From: Lachnospiraceae bacterium UBA1759
GTDB taxonomy: Bacteria > Bacillota > Clostridia > Lachnospirales > Lachnospiraceae
Assembly (NCBI GenBank): GCA_002315555.1
Contig: DCHF01000035.1
Coordinates: forward strand, 51,905 to 68,745
DNA length: 16,841 nucleotides
Reading direction: 5' to 3'
The position numbers and the translations under genes were made by a program. Under the pieces are notes generated by a model. It did not search any database, was not told where the DNA came from, and was given only the letters and a program-made list of their open reading frames with translations. Position 1 is the stretch's first letter. Each line of letters opens with the position of its first letter. Below are positions 1-7,287 of the stretch, in pieces.

Positions 1-138
1 CCTGTACGGAACATAGTATAAAAAGGACTTGATGAAGCGGTTCTTGATCTGCTTCCTTATGAGCGTCAGCGGAAGAACACGGATCAGGTACGTGGTCAGT
101 GCCATGATCAGAATATAGATGAACGTGTTATGACTCAT
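1..138 (-). CDS. azlD: AzlD-family branched-chain amino acid transport protein (partial)
   Basis: This is the N-terminal 46 residues of a gene that runs off the left edge. The peptide starts MSHNTFIYILIMALTTYLIR and continues with LPLTLIRKQI, a hydrophobic first helix followed by the conserved R-x-LP segment of AzlD. AzlD is the small membrane partner of AzlC; together they export branched-chain amino acids and toxic analogues. The start ATG (136-138) lies inside the end of azlC, giving an 11-nt overlap, and a GAGGAGGGTGCAA stretch just upstream within azlC supplies the ribosome site. Position directly after azlC supports the assignment. The fragment is short, so the call rests on both the motif and the context. 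Confidence 0.8.
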   Translation of the reverse strand, partial: MSHNTFIYILIMALTTYLIRVLPLTLIRKQIKNRFIKSFLYYVPYR

Positions 139-865
139 TTGCACCCTCCTCTTCTTCCTTCACCGGGAACATCGCGGCCATTGCACCGGCAATGAGGACC
201 GTCAGGATGATGGTGCGCGTACCGCTTGAAAGGCCGGATACGACCGGGATGCGCGAGAACAGGAAGCTCATGACGAAGCTCGCGAGGACACCGAAAAGAA
301 CGACCTTGCTCTTCTTTGCCGGAGGCACGATGATGGCGATGAACATGCCGTACAGTGCCACGGAAAGCGCGCTCACGATATTGGCCGGAAGAAGGTTGCC
401 CATGATGATGCCGAGCATCGTACCGGTGGACCAGCCCATGAGCGGCAGGACAAAAAGGCCATAGGTATATTTCGGTGCCACATAACCCGGGCGGGCGATC
501 TGGGCGCCAAAGATCTCATCGGTCAGGTTGAAGCCGATCAGAAGGCGATGCGCGAAAGGCATCTTGGGATCAAAGCGCTGGGAAAGCGCGCAGGCCATCA
601 GGAAATAGCGGGCGGAAGCGACGATCGTCATGATGATCATCGTAATGTAGCCGGACTTTTCCATAATGACCATAAAGCCCGCGTACTCACCGGCGGATGC
701 GTTGGTGAGGAAGCTGGCGATGAATCCCTGAAACGCAGAAAGTCCGGCCTGCTTCGCCATAATGCCGAGTGCAAAGGATACCGCAAAGTATCCCAGGGCA
801 ATGGGAAGACCGTCCCGGACGCCTGCTAAAAATACATGCTTTGAATACTGCTTGTCTGCTGTCAA
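128..865 (-). CDS. azlC: AzlC-family branched-chain amino acid exporter, large subunit
   Basis: The product is a 245-residue multi-pass membrane protein of about the usual AzlC length. It has the N-terminal signature GVRDGLPIALGYFAVSFALG followed by the TNASAGEYAGF segment and several hydrophobic helices with a RYFLMACALSQRF loop. The family exports branched-chain amino acids together with AzlD. I chose a TTG start at 863-865 because a GAGG sits 7 nt before it. A second in-frame TTG at 905-907 would add 14 arginine-rich residues unlike the family and has no ribosome site. The gene follows the signal peptidase gene by 50 nt and overlaps azlD by 11 nt, at the end of an operon that begins with thrC. 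Threonine is the precursor of isoleucine, which makes an export role beside thrC plausible, but that link is inference. Confidence 0.88.
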   Translation of the reverse strand: MTADKQYSKHVFLAGVRDGLPIALGYFAVSFALGIMAKQAGLSAFQGFIASFLTNASAGEYAGFMVIMEKSGYITMIIMTIVASARYFLMACALSQRFDPKMPFAHRLLIGFNLTDEIFGAQIARPGYVAPKYTYGLFVLPLMGWSTGTMLGIIMGNLLPANIVSALSVALYGMFIAIIVPPAKKSKVVLFGVLASFVMSFLFSRIPVVSGLSSGTRTIILTVLIAGAMAAMFPVKEEEEGANES

Positions 866-915
866 AATGTTACCTCTGCGGTGCCGTCTCCGGCAGTCCG
901 CGGTCAAGCCGAAAC

Positions 916-1485
916 TTAATACCGCATGATCTGCTCACCCATGACGGTCTGGACCACATGCTTTCTTTTTTTGCGCTGAAGCGCGGATACCGTAAGATTC
1001 AAGATGATCAGGAAGATCACGAAACCGAGTGCCACCCACATGCCGACGGGGGTCTTTACGAAGCCGACCGCCACGCCGATGTACGGTACGCGGAAGACTA
1101 CGCGGCCGACGACATCGTCAAAGGTGATGGGGTCATCGGAGATGCGGTTGGCATCGCCCCGGGTGACCAGGTCATTGCCGCTGATCTCAATGATACGGTG
1201 TGTGATCAGCATCTCGTTATCCGTACCGGCATCGCGGACGTAGACGATCGGATCACCGACATTGTAATCCTCCCGGTCGTGATCCTGGTAAAGGATCAGG
1301 TCGTTGACCTTAATATTCGGTTCCATGCTGCCGGAGACCACAACGGCATAGCCGATGCCAAAGAATCCGGAATAGGGCTTGGAACTTAAAAAATGCTGGT
1401 AAATACCGCTGGTGACCAGGAACAGAAGCACCAGGATCACGACCCAGGCGATCGCCCCGAAGACGGTACTCAGAAAATCTTTCAT
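916..1485 (-). CDS. Signal peptidase I, SipW / ER type
   Basis: This 189-residue membrane protease removes signal peptides from exported proteins at the outer face of the cytoplasmic membrane. A first membrane helix spans about residues 10-27. The nucleophile motif SGSMEP follows (Ser53), then THR with His96 where typical bacterial enzymes have lysine, then RGDAN (about 109-113). A second helix lies at about 148-167, followed by a basic tail (RKKRK). A Ser-His arrangement with two helices is the SipW/SEC11 architecture. The ATG abuts the stop of the upstream nucleosidase gene, and GAGGAG at the end of that gene is its ribosome site. SipW enzymes often sit beside the coat proteins they process; no such substrate gene is visible here, which makes its place in an amino-acid operon odd. 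Confidence 0.88.
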   Translation of the reverse strand: MKDFLSTVFGAIAWVVILVLLFLVTSGIYQHFLSSKPYSGFFGIGYAVVVSGSMEPNIKVNDLILYQDHDREDYNVGDPIVYVRDAGTDNEMLITHRIIEISGNDLVTRGDANRISDDPITFDDVVGRVVFRVPYIGVAVGFVKTPVGMWVALGFVIFLIILNLTVSALQRKKRKHVVQTVMGEQIMRY

Positions 1486-2163
1486 TTAGAACTCCTCAAT
1501 GATCCGGTCTGCAATGGACATGCAGATATCGGAAGTTTTTTCAAGCTGCATGGAGAATTCCTCCGCGCCTCCGGTGACGGAATCGCTGACAGTCTTGATA
1601 AACATGCAGGGGATCCCGTTGTGGTCGCAGGTCAGCGCAACGGCTGCCGCTTCCATCTCACAGATGTCCGCATCGAACGCTTCGTGAAGTGCTCTCTTCT
1701 TTTCGGGATCCGCGACAAACTTGTCACCGGATGCACAGGTGACCGGCTTGAGCTCCGGAGCGATCTCCAGTGCCTTCTTTACAAGGCTCTGATCGATCGG
1801 GATCCAGATGTCCGGATAGCATTCGTAACGGCCGACTTCGTAATGATCCAGTGCAGACGTGTCCATTTCGTAATGGACCACGCGCTCGATGATGCAGGAG
1901 CTGGACATGGCCATCTCCGGCGTCAGTCCGCCTACCACACCGAAATTCACAACAAGATCCACATGGCAGAGGCTGATCAGGATCTGCGTGGCAGCCGCCG
2001 CGCGGAGCTCGCCTGCGCCGGAGTGGATGACATACATTTCGTAGCGGTCGTTTTCAAACACACGGACATTAAAGCCGCCCAGGGTCTCTTCACGCTTGGG
2101 CGTGCCGTATTTTTTCAGGACGGCGTCGATCTCGACCGCCACCATTAAACCTATCTTATTCAT
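1486..2163 (-). CDS. MTA/SAH nucleosidase-like protein (purine nucleoside phosphorylase superfamily)
   Basis: The 225-residue protein fits the length and motif order of 5'-methylthioadenosine/S-adenosylhomocysteine nucleosidase. That enzyme releases adenine from SAM by-products and feeds methionine salvage. Visible elements are KIGLMVAVEIDAV with Glu11 at the expected N-terminal position, HSGAGELRAAAA, NFGVVGG (73-79), ASGDKFV (144-150), CEMEAAA with Glu171 as the likely ribose-binding glutamate, and TVSDS with Asp194 as the likely catalytic acid. Several motifs depart from the usual forms: VVGG where MtnN has a more canonical glycine-rich run, and EMEAAA for DMEATA. A related nucleosidase with another purine substrate therefore cannot be excluded. 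The ATG overlaps the thrC stop by 8 nt and has only a weak AGGT upstream, so translation is probably coupled to thrC. Confidence 0.75.
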   Translation of the reverse strand: MNKIGLMVAVEIDAVLKKYGTPKREETLGGFNVRVFENDRYEMYVIHSGAGELRAAAATQILISLCHVDLVVNFGVVGGLTPEMAMSSSCIIERVVHYEMDTSALDHYEVGRYECYPDIWIPIDQSLVKKALEIAPELKPVTCASGDKFVADPEKKRALHEAFDADICEMEAAAVALTCDHNGIPCMFIKTVSDSVTGGAEEFSMQLEKTSDICMSIADRIIEEF

Positions 2164-3631
2164 TGATCTTACCTACCACATATTCGTACATAGCGTCTTT
2201 ATCGATCACATCGGAGAAACGGACCTCGCGGGCCTTCAGGCCGCTCAGGTTCTTCGGAATCGGTGCGCCGGTCTTCTTTTCGATGCGCTCCATGAGTTCG
2301 AATTCATCGTCCGTCGGTTCCACGCCGATGCTCTCCGCTACGGCTGCCGGGAACTTGTATGCGGAAGCGGTCGCAAGGACCACGTTCGGGCGCTTCTCTT
2401 CCGCCTGTGCCATGAATTCAGTAGCCACGTTCCATGCGACCGCGGTATGCGTGTCGATCAGATAGCCGTTCTCCTCATAGACCTTTTTAATAGTCTCCTC
2501 GGTCACAGCGTCATCGGTGCAGCCGCAGGCAAAGTCGGCCTTCAGTTTTGCGAGGAAATCCGCCGGAACGGTGTAGATGCCGTCGGTGGAAAGCTTCTTC
2601 ATCAGGTCGGCTACAAAGTTCTCATCCTCGTCCGCCATGAGGTACAGAAGGCGCTCCAGATTGCTGGAGACCAGAATATCCATGGACGGGGAAACGGTCT
2701 TATGGAAATCACGTCTCTTATCGTAAACGCCGGTTGATAAGAAGTCGGTCAGAATGTTGTTCTTGTTGGAGGCACAGATCAGGGTGCCGACCGGAAGACC
2801 GAGCTTCTTTGCAAAATAACCGGCCAGAATATCGCCGAAGTTGCCGGTCGGAACGGTGTAGTCCACAAGGTCGCCGGAAACGATGGCGCCGGACTTCAAA
2901 AGTTCCGCATAGGCCTTGAAATAGTAAACGATCTGCGGTACCAGACGGCCGATGTTGATGGAATTTGCGGAAGAAAGGACCGCATTCGTGCCTTCCGGAA
3001 GACCGTTCTTTGCGACGTCGCTGAAGATCACCTTCACGCCGGTCTGGGCATCGTCAAAGTTGCCTCTGACTGCGGTCGCGCAGACGTTTTCACCCTTCTG
3101 GGTGGTCATCTGGAGCTTCTGGACCGTGCTTACGCCGCCGTCCGGGAAGAATACCAGAATATCGATGCCCGGGACATCGGAGAAGCCTTCCATGGCGGCC
3201 TTTCCGGTATCACCGCTGGTCGCGGTCAGGATCATGATCTTCCGCTCTTCGCCGACGGCCTTTTTCGCCTCGGACATTAAAACGGGAAGAACGGACAGCG
3301 CCACATCCTTGAACGCGCTGGTGGGACCGTGGAACAGCTCCAGCACATAGCGGTCGCCGACCTTGACGACGGGCGTCAGTTCATCGGTGTCGAATTTTCC
3401 TTCATAAGCACGCTTTACGATGCTCTTCATATCATCAAAGTCATCCAGGAAGAATGCGAGTACGGTCTCGGACATTTCCATTGCGGTCATCGGCATCAGC
3501 TTCTTCCAGTCAAAGGCGCTGTAATCCGGTGCGACCGGCATGAAAAGACCGCCGTCCTTGGCAAGACCCTGAAGTACAGCCTCCGTGGATCTTAAAAGTT
3601 CGTTGCTTCCTCTTGTACTTTTATAATTCAT
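2156..3631 (-). CDS. thrC: Threonine synthase
   Basis: ThrC converts O-phospho-L-homoserine to L-threonine using pyridoxal phosphate, the last step of threonine synthesis. The 491-residue length fits the long bacterial class. The N-terminus YKSTRG...LAKDGGLF is typical, the PLP lysine is Lys108 in HGPTSAFKDVAL, and the phosphate-binding and core motifs ILTATSGDTGKAA, PTGNFGDILAGY and ASNKNNILTDF are all present. I chose the ATG at 3629-3631 because GAGGAG lies 8 nt before it. An in-frame GTG three codons upstream overlaps that ribosome site. The gene heads a leftward operon (nucleosidase, signal peptidase, azlC, azlD) and is divergent from hom, which supplies its pathway precursor. A sigmaA-like promoter lies at 3675-3703. 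Confidence 0.96.
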   Translation of the reverse strand: MNYKSTRGSNELLRSTEAVLQGLAKDGGLFMPVAPDYSAFDWKKLMPMTAMEMSETVLAFFLDDFDDMKSIVKRAYEGKFDTDELTPVVKVGDRYVLELFHGPTSAFKDVALSVLPVLMSEAKKAVGEERKIMILTATSGDTGKAAMEGFSDVPGIDILVFFPDGGVSTVQKLQMTTQKGENVCATAVRGNFDDAQTGVKVIFSDVAKNGLPEGTNAVLSSANSINIGRLVPQIVYYFKAYAELLKSGAIVSGDLVDYTVPTGNFGDILAGYFAKKLGLPVGTLICASNKNNILTDFLSTGVYDKRRDFHKTVSPSMDILVSSNLERLLYLMADEDENFVADLMKKLSTDGIYTVPADFLAKLKADFACGCTDDAVTEETIKKVYEENGYLIDTHTAVAWNVATEFMAQAEEKRPNVVLATASAYKFPAAVAESIGVEPTDDEFELMERIEKKTGAPIPKNLSGLKAREVRFSDVIDKDAMYEYVVGKINE

Positions 3632-3655
3632 AATGGTCACTCCTCATGTTTCTGC

Positions 3656-3684
3656 TTGCAAAGTATACTTATCTATGATATTAT
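3656..3684 (+). promoter_or_regulatory. Predicted sigmaA promoter of the hom-lysC-asd operon
   Basis: TTGCAA (3656-3661) and TATTAT (3679-3684) are separated by 17 nt; the -10 matches five of six consensus bases and the -35 four of six. The predicted start is near 3691, about 50 nt before hom. This leader is too short for a lysine riboswitch or a T-box, so control probably acts at initiation. Confidence 0.7.
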
Positions 3685-3694
3685 TTTTAGATAA
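3669..3694. promoter_or_regulatory. Inverted repeat over the divergent thrC/hom promoters (candidate operator)
   Basis: TTATCTA (3669-3675) and TAGATAA (3688-3694) are perfect inverted 7-bp arms separated by 12 nt. The centre at about 3681.5 falls on the two overlapping -10 boxes. A dimeric regulator bound here could block both promoters. The sequence is very AT-rich, which raises the chance of a fortuitous repeat. Confidence 0.45.
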
Positions 3695-3703
3695 TTTTTT
3701 CAA
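3675..3703 (-). promoter_or_regulatory. Predicted sigmaA promoter of the thrC operon
   Basis: Read on the minus strand, TTGAAA (3698-3703) and TATCAT (3675-3680) are separated by exactly 17 nt, and each matches five of six consensus bases. The predicted start is near 3668, leaving an untranslated leader of about 37 nt before thrC. The -10 box shares two bases (3679-3680) with the -10 box of the opposite hom promoter. Confidence 0.72.
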
Positions 3704-3744
3704 GTAAAAATTACTCTGAACTACATAAAAAGGAGTGTATGAAG

Positions 3745-4881
3745 ATGAATATCGGCCTTTTGGGACATGGCACCATCGGAATCGGCGTAGACCGCATCAT
3801 CAAAAAACGCACGGATATGGCTGTAACAAAAGTCATGTCACTCGTCATGGACGATGAGATCGGCGACCGCCTCGCAGCAAGCATCGATGAGATCGTAAAC
3901 GATCCGGAGATCGATACCGTTGTCGAAGTCATGGGCGGCGTCCATCCGGCATTCGAATTTGTTTCCGCGGCACTGAAGCACGGAAAGAACGCGGTCACCG
4001 CGAATAAAGCACTGGTTGCGGCATGTTATGAAGAGCTGGTCGCACTGGCAAAGGAAAACAATGTCACCTTCCGCTGCACCGCCTCCGTCGGCGGCAGCAT
4101 TCCGTGGCTGATCAATATCGAACGCGCGAACCGCGTAAACCCCGTCGAATCCCTCGGCGGTATCATGAACGGTACCACGAACTTCATCATGAGCGCCATG
4201 ACCAATGAAGGCGCAGACTTTGACGAGACCCTGAAAAAAGCACAGGAGCTCGGCTATGCGGAGAAGGATCCGTCCGCGGACATCGACGGTCCGGACGTCC
4301 GCCGCAAACTGAGCATCTCCTTAAACGTTGCATTCGGAGTACTGACCGGTGAGGAAGAGATCCCGACAGCAGGTCTCCGCTATGTTACCGCTGAGGATGT
4401 GAAGAACGCCAAGGCCATGGGCCGCACCATCAAGCTCATCGCTTCCGCGGAAAGAAAGGACGGCGTCATCAGCGCGACCGTTGAGCCCGCGTTCCTTACC
4501 GGCGATGAAGTCATGGCTTCCATCCCGAGCAATTTCAACCTGGTATGGTACCGCGGCGAAGACTGCGATCTCCAGTGCTTCGTAGGCCAGGGCGCCGGTC
4601 GCTTCCCGACCGCTTACAATGTCGTGGAAGACCTTGTCGATCTTACCGAAGGCAGGACCGGCTTCTATACGGACAGCTTTACGCCCGCTTCCATCGACAA
4701 TTCCAACGTATTCCGTCCCTATTATGTCCGCAGCGCAGTCACGGATGAATACCTCGCCTCCGTCACCGAAACGACCGGTGAAGGTTACGTGATCACCCGT
4801 CCCGTCAATGTCGCGGAAATGCATGCGTACATCAAGGCTCAGATCGAAAACGGCAATCCTGTTTTTGCCGCATCCGTATAA
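3745..4881 (+). CDS. hom: Homoserine dehydrogenase with a shortened C-terminal (ACT-like) region
   Basis: Hom reduces aspartate semialdehyde to homoserine with NAD(P)H, the branch point to threonine and methionine. The nucleotide-binding loop is GHGTIG (residues 7-12). TANKALVA, NGTTNFI and LGYAEKDPSADIDGPDVRRK carry the conserved catalytic region, with the likely catalytic lysine at 188. The 378 residues are shorter than the roughly 430 of ACT-containing enzymes. The last 56 residues start with PYYVRSAV and end with VITRPVNVAEMHAYIKAQ; they resemble the first strand and the last part of an ACT domain with the middle missing. I chose the ATG at 3745 because it lies 9 nt after AGGAG. The ATG at 3739 lies only 3 nt after it but would add just two residues. 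The gene is first in the hom-lysC-asd operon. Confidence 0.95.
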   Translation: MNIGLLGHGTIGIGVDRIIKKRTDMAVTKVMSLVMDDEIGDRLAASIDEIVNDPEIDTVVEVMGGVHPAFEFVSAALKHGKNAVTANKALVAACYEELVALAKENNVTFRCTASVGGSIPWLINIERANRVNPVESLGGIMNGTTNFIMSAMTNEGADFDETLKKAQELGYAEKDPSADIDGPDVRRKLSISLNVAFGVLTGEEEIPTAGLRYVTAEDVKNAKAMGRTIKLIASAERKDGVISATVEPAFLTGDEVMASIPSNFNLVWYRGEDCDLQCFVGQGAGRFPTAYNVVEDLVDLTEGRTGFYTDSFTPASIDNSNVFRPYYVRSAVTDEYLASVTETTGEGYVITRPVNVAEMHAYIKAQIENGNPVFAASV

Positions 4882-4895
4882 GGAGGTCTTACGGT

Positions 4896-6212
4896 ATGAT
4901 CAAGGTTTGCAAGTTCGGCGGCTCCTCCATGGCAGACGCCACTCAGTATAAGAAAGTAAAAGACATCATCGACAGGGATCCGGGCCGCACGGTCGTGGTC
5001 GTTTCCGCAGCCGGCAAGCGCTTTTCCCAGGATCACAAGATCACCGATCTTCTGTATCTCTGCCACGCGCATCTGACCTACGGTGTCTCCTGCGATTCCA
5101 TTTACGAGATGATCCGCGAGCGTTATCTCTCCATCCGCGACGATCTCGGCCTGACTCTGGATCTCGAAAAGGATTTTGATGATCTCCGCGCGGAAATGGA
5201 TGCCGGGATCTCCCAGGACAAACTGGTCAGCCGCGGCGAATACTTCTCCGCAAAGCTGATGGCGGCTTACCTCGGTTACGAGTTCATCGATGCCGAGATG
5301 TGGCTCCGCTTCAAGCTGGACGGTTCCGTGGATCAGGAAGCCTCCTACACCGCACTGAAGCATGCGGCCGGAAGCTCCAAATGTGTTATTCCGGGCTTCT
5401 ACGGCGCTATGCCGGACGGCCATATCCGCACCATGACCCGCGGCGGTTCCGATATCACCGGTGCACTTGCCGCAGCAGCGTTAGATGCCGATGTTTACGA
5501 AAACTGGACCGATGTTTCCGGTATCCTGATGGCGGATCCCCGCATTGTAAAGGACGCCGCGACCATCAACCGCGTCACTTATAACGAGCTTCGCGAGCTT
5601 TCCTACATCGGTGCGCAGGTCCTGCACGAAGCCACGATCTTCCCGGTCCGCGAGAAGAACATTCCGTTAAACATCCGCAACACCAATGACCCGGATCATC
5701 CGGGTACCATGATCCGCGAGGCCTTTGAGGACGAAGACGTGACCAAGGGCAACCTGATCACCGGTATCGCCGGCAAGAAGGGCTTCACGATCGTCACCAT
5801 CACAAAATCCGGAATGTCCAATGAGATCTCAAGCCTGCGCCGCATCCTGGAGATCTTTGAAAAATACAATGTCATCATTTCCTATGCGCCGTCCGGCATT
5901 GACTGCTACTCCGTCGTTGTCGAGAACAAGCTGCTGGAGCCGGCCCGCTACCAGATCCTGGCAGATATCCAGAAGGAAATGAAGCCCGATCACATTCACG
6001 TCAGTGAAAACATCGCCATCGTGGCTGTCGTCGGCCGTAAGATGGTCTTCCGTTCCGGTTCGTCCGGCAAGATCTTCCAGGCACTCGGTGAGAACGGTGT
6101 CAATATCCGCATGATCTCACAGGGTCCGGAGGAACTGAACATCATCATCGGTGTGAAGGAAAAGGATTTCAATACCGCTGTTTCGGCACTGTACGAGCGT
6201 TTCGTTCAGTAA
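4896..6212 (+). CDS. lysC: Aspartate kinase (monofunctional, with C-terminal ACT domains)
   Basis: This enzyme phosphorylates aspartate to open the pathway to lysine, threonine and methionine. The 438-residue protein has the kinase signature KFGGSS (6-11), SRGEYFSA (112-119), TRGGSD (181-186) and the VYENWTDVSGI segment that lines the substrate site. Two ACT-type regulatory regions follow at about 296-365 (TIVTITKSGMSNEISSL) and 372-438 (NIAIVAVVG...GVNIRMISQG). These normally bind lysine or threonine for feedback control; which effector applies here cannot be read from sequence alone. The start has AAGGAGG 9 nt upstream, and the gene follows hom by only 14 nt, so the two are co-transcribed. 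There is no lysine riboswitch in front of it. Confidence 0.95.
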   Translation: MIKVCKFGGSSMADATQYKKVKDIIDRDPGRTVVVVSAAGKRFSQDHKITDLLYLCHAHLTYGVSCDSIYEMIRERYLSIRDDLGLTLDLEKDFDDLRAEMDAGISQDKLVSRGEYFSAKLMAAYLGYEFIDAEMWLRFKLDGSVDQEASYTALKHAAGSSKCVIPGFYGAMPDGHIRTMTRGGSDITGALAAAALDADVYENWTDVSGILMADPRIVKDAATINRVTYNELRELSYIGAQVLHEATIFPVREKNIPLNIRNTNDPDHPGTMIREAFEDEDVTKGNLITGIAGKKGFTIVTITKSGMSNEISSLRRILEIFEKYNVIISYAPSGIDCYSVVVENKLLEPARYQILADIQKEMKPDHIHVSENIAIVAVVGRKMVFRSGSSGKIFQALGENGVNIRMISQGPEELNIIIGVKEKDFNTAVSALYERFVQ

Positions 6213-6222
6213 GCCTTAACAT

Positions 6223-6276
6223 AGAGGAGAAGCTTCCGGGTCATTCCGGAAAACAGTCTTTAGAAGACAGAGGAGA
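6223..6276 (+). promoter_or_regulatory. lysC-asd intercistronic element: two small hairpins and a duplicated ribosome-site sequence
   Basis: The 69-nt gap between lysC and asd holds AGAGGAGA twice (6223-6230 and 6269-6276). Between them lie two inverted repeats: TTCCGG/CCGGAA (6234-6239 and 6246-6251, loop 6) and GTCTT/AAGAC (56-60 and 64-68 of the 6200s, loop 3). Only the second AGAGGAGA is followed at proper spacing by a start codon, the asd ATG. No T-tract follows either hairpin, so these are not terminators. An RNA processing or translation-tuning role is inference. Confidence 0.35.
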
Positions 6277-6281
6277 AAATT

Positions 6282-7283
6282 ATGAAGACTTACAATGTTG
6301 CTATTTTAGGTGCTACCGGTGCCGTCGGCCGTGAGATGCTGAAGGTGCTCGGCGAGCGCAATTTCCCGGTCAAGAGCCTAAAGCTTCTTGCCAGCAAGAG
6401 AAGTGCAGGCATGAAGATCGCGTTCCGCGGTGAAGAGCTGACCGTTGAAGAAGCGACCCATGATTCCTTTAAGGGTATGGACATCGTTCTCGGTGCCGCA
6501 TCCAATGCTCTCGCAAAGGAAATGGCTCCGTACATCGTTGAAGCCGGTGCAGTTTTTGTCGATAATTCCAGCGCATTCCGTATGGATCCGGAAATTCCGC
6601 TCGTCGTTCCGGAGATCAACCCGGAGGATGTAAAGTGGAACAAGGGCATCATCGCAAACCCGAACTGCTCTACCATCATCACCGTTACCGCTGTTAACGC
6701 GCTGAACGCACTCTCTCCGATCACCGCAATGATCGCTTCCACGTATCAGGCCACTTCAGGCGCCGGAGCTGCCGGCCCCGTCGAGCTTGAGAACGAGGTC
6801 AATGCCATTGCCAAGGGTGAGTCCTACGCTCCGCAGGTATTCCCGTACCAGATCGCTTACAACGTCATTCCGTACATCGGCTCTCCGTCCGTGGATGATT
6901 ACACCACGGAAGAGATGAAGATGCAGAACGAAGGCCGCAAGATCATGCATCTGCCGGATCTGAAGGTCACCTGCACCTGCGTCCGTGTTCCGGTCATGAG
7001 AAGCCATTCCATTTCCGTAACGGTTCGTACCGAAAAGAAGATCTCCGTTGAAGATGCAAAGAAGGCTATCGCCGCAGCTCCGGGCTGTGTTCTTGTAGAC
7101 GATCTCGCAAACAAGAAATTCCCGATGCCGCTCGACACTTCCGATCAGGATCTTGTATTCGTCGGCCGTATCCGCGATGATCTGACCTGTGATAACGGTC
7201 TTGCCATCTGGTGCTGCGGTGACCAGGTCCGTAAGGGCGCTGCTACCAATGCCGTTCAGATCGCCGAGTTGTTAACGAAGTGA
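6282..7283 (+). CDS. asd: Aspartate-semialdehyde dehydrogenase
   Basis: Asd reduces aspartyl phosphate to aspartate semialdehyde with NADPH, linking LysC to Hom and to the lysine/diaminopimelate branch. The 333-residue protein begins with the dinucleotide-binding loop ILGATGAVGREML. The acyl-accepting cysteine is Cys129 in ANPNCSTI. Gln156 in TYQATSGAG and His242 in VPVMRSHS are the other expected active-site residues. GAGGAG lies 7 nt before the ATG. The gene is third in the hom-lysC-asd operon, 69 nt after lysC. Its codon choice is relatively rich in GTT, GCT and AAG compared with lysC, which hints at higher expression; that is inference from reading. Confidence 0.96.
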   Translation: MKTYNVAILGATGAVGREMLKVLGERNFPVKSLKLLASKRSAGMKIAFRGEELTVEEATHDSFKGMDIVLGAASNALAKEMAPYIVEAGAVFVDNSSAFRMDPEIPLVVPEINPEDVKWNKGIIANPNCSTIITVTAVNALNALSPITAMIASTYQATSGAGAAGPVELENEVNAIAKGESYAPQVFPYQIAYNVIPYIGSPSVDDYTTEEMKMQNEGRKIMHLPDLKVTCTCVRVPVMRSHSISVTVRTEKKISVEDAKKAIAAAPGCVLVDDLANKKFPMPLDTSDQDLVFVGRIRDDLTCDNGLAIWCCGDQVRKGAATNAVQIAELLTK

Positions 7284-7287
7284 TCCC

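Noticed and set aside
1393..2148. A 251-codon plus-strand open frame opposite the nucleosidase gene, and similar frames at 769-1389 and 2096-2737.
   Set aside because: They are antisense shadows of recognised genes, have no ribosome sites and no recognisable domains.
3641..3744. A lysine riboswitch or T-box in front of hom or thrC.
   Set aside because: The gap is about 100 bases, AT-rich, filled by two promoters, and contains no T-box sequence or multi-helix lysine aptamer pattern.
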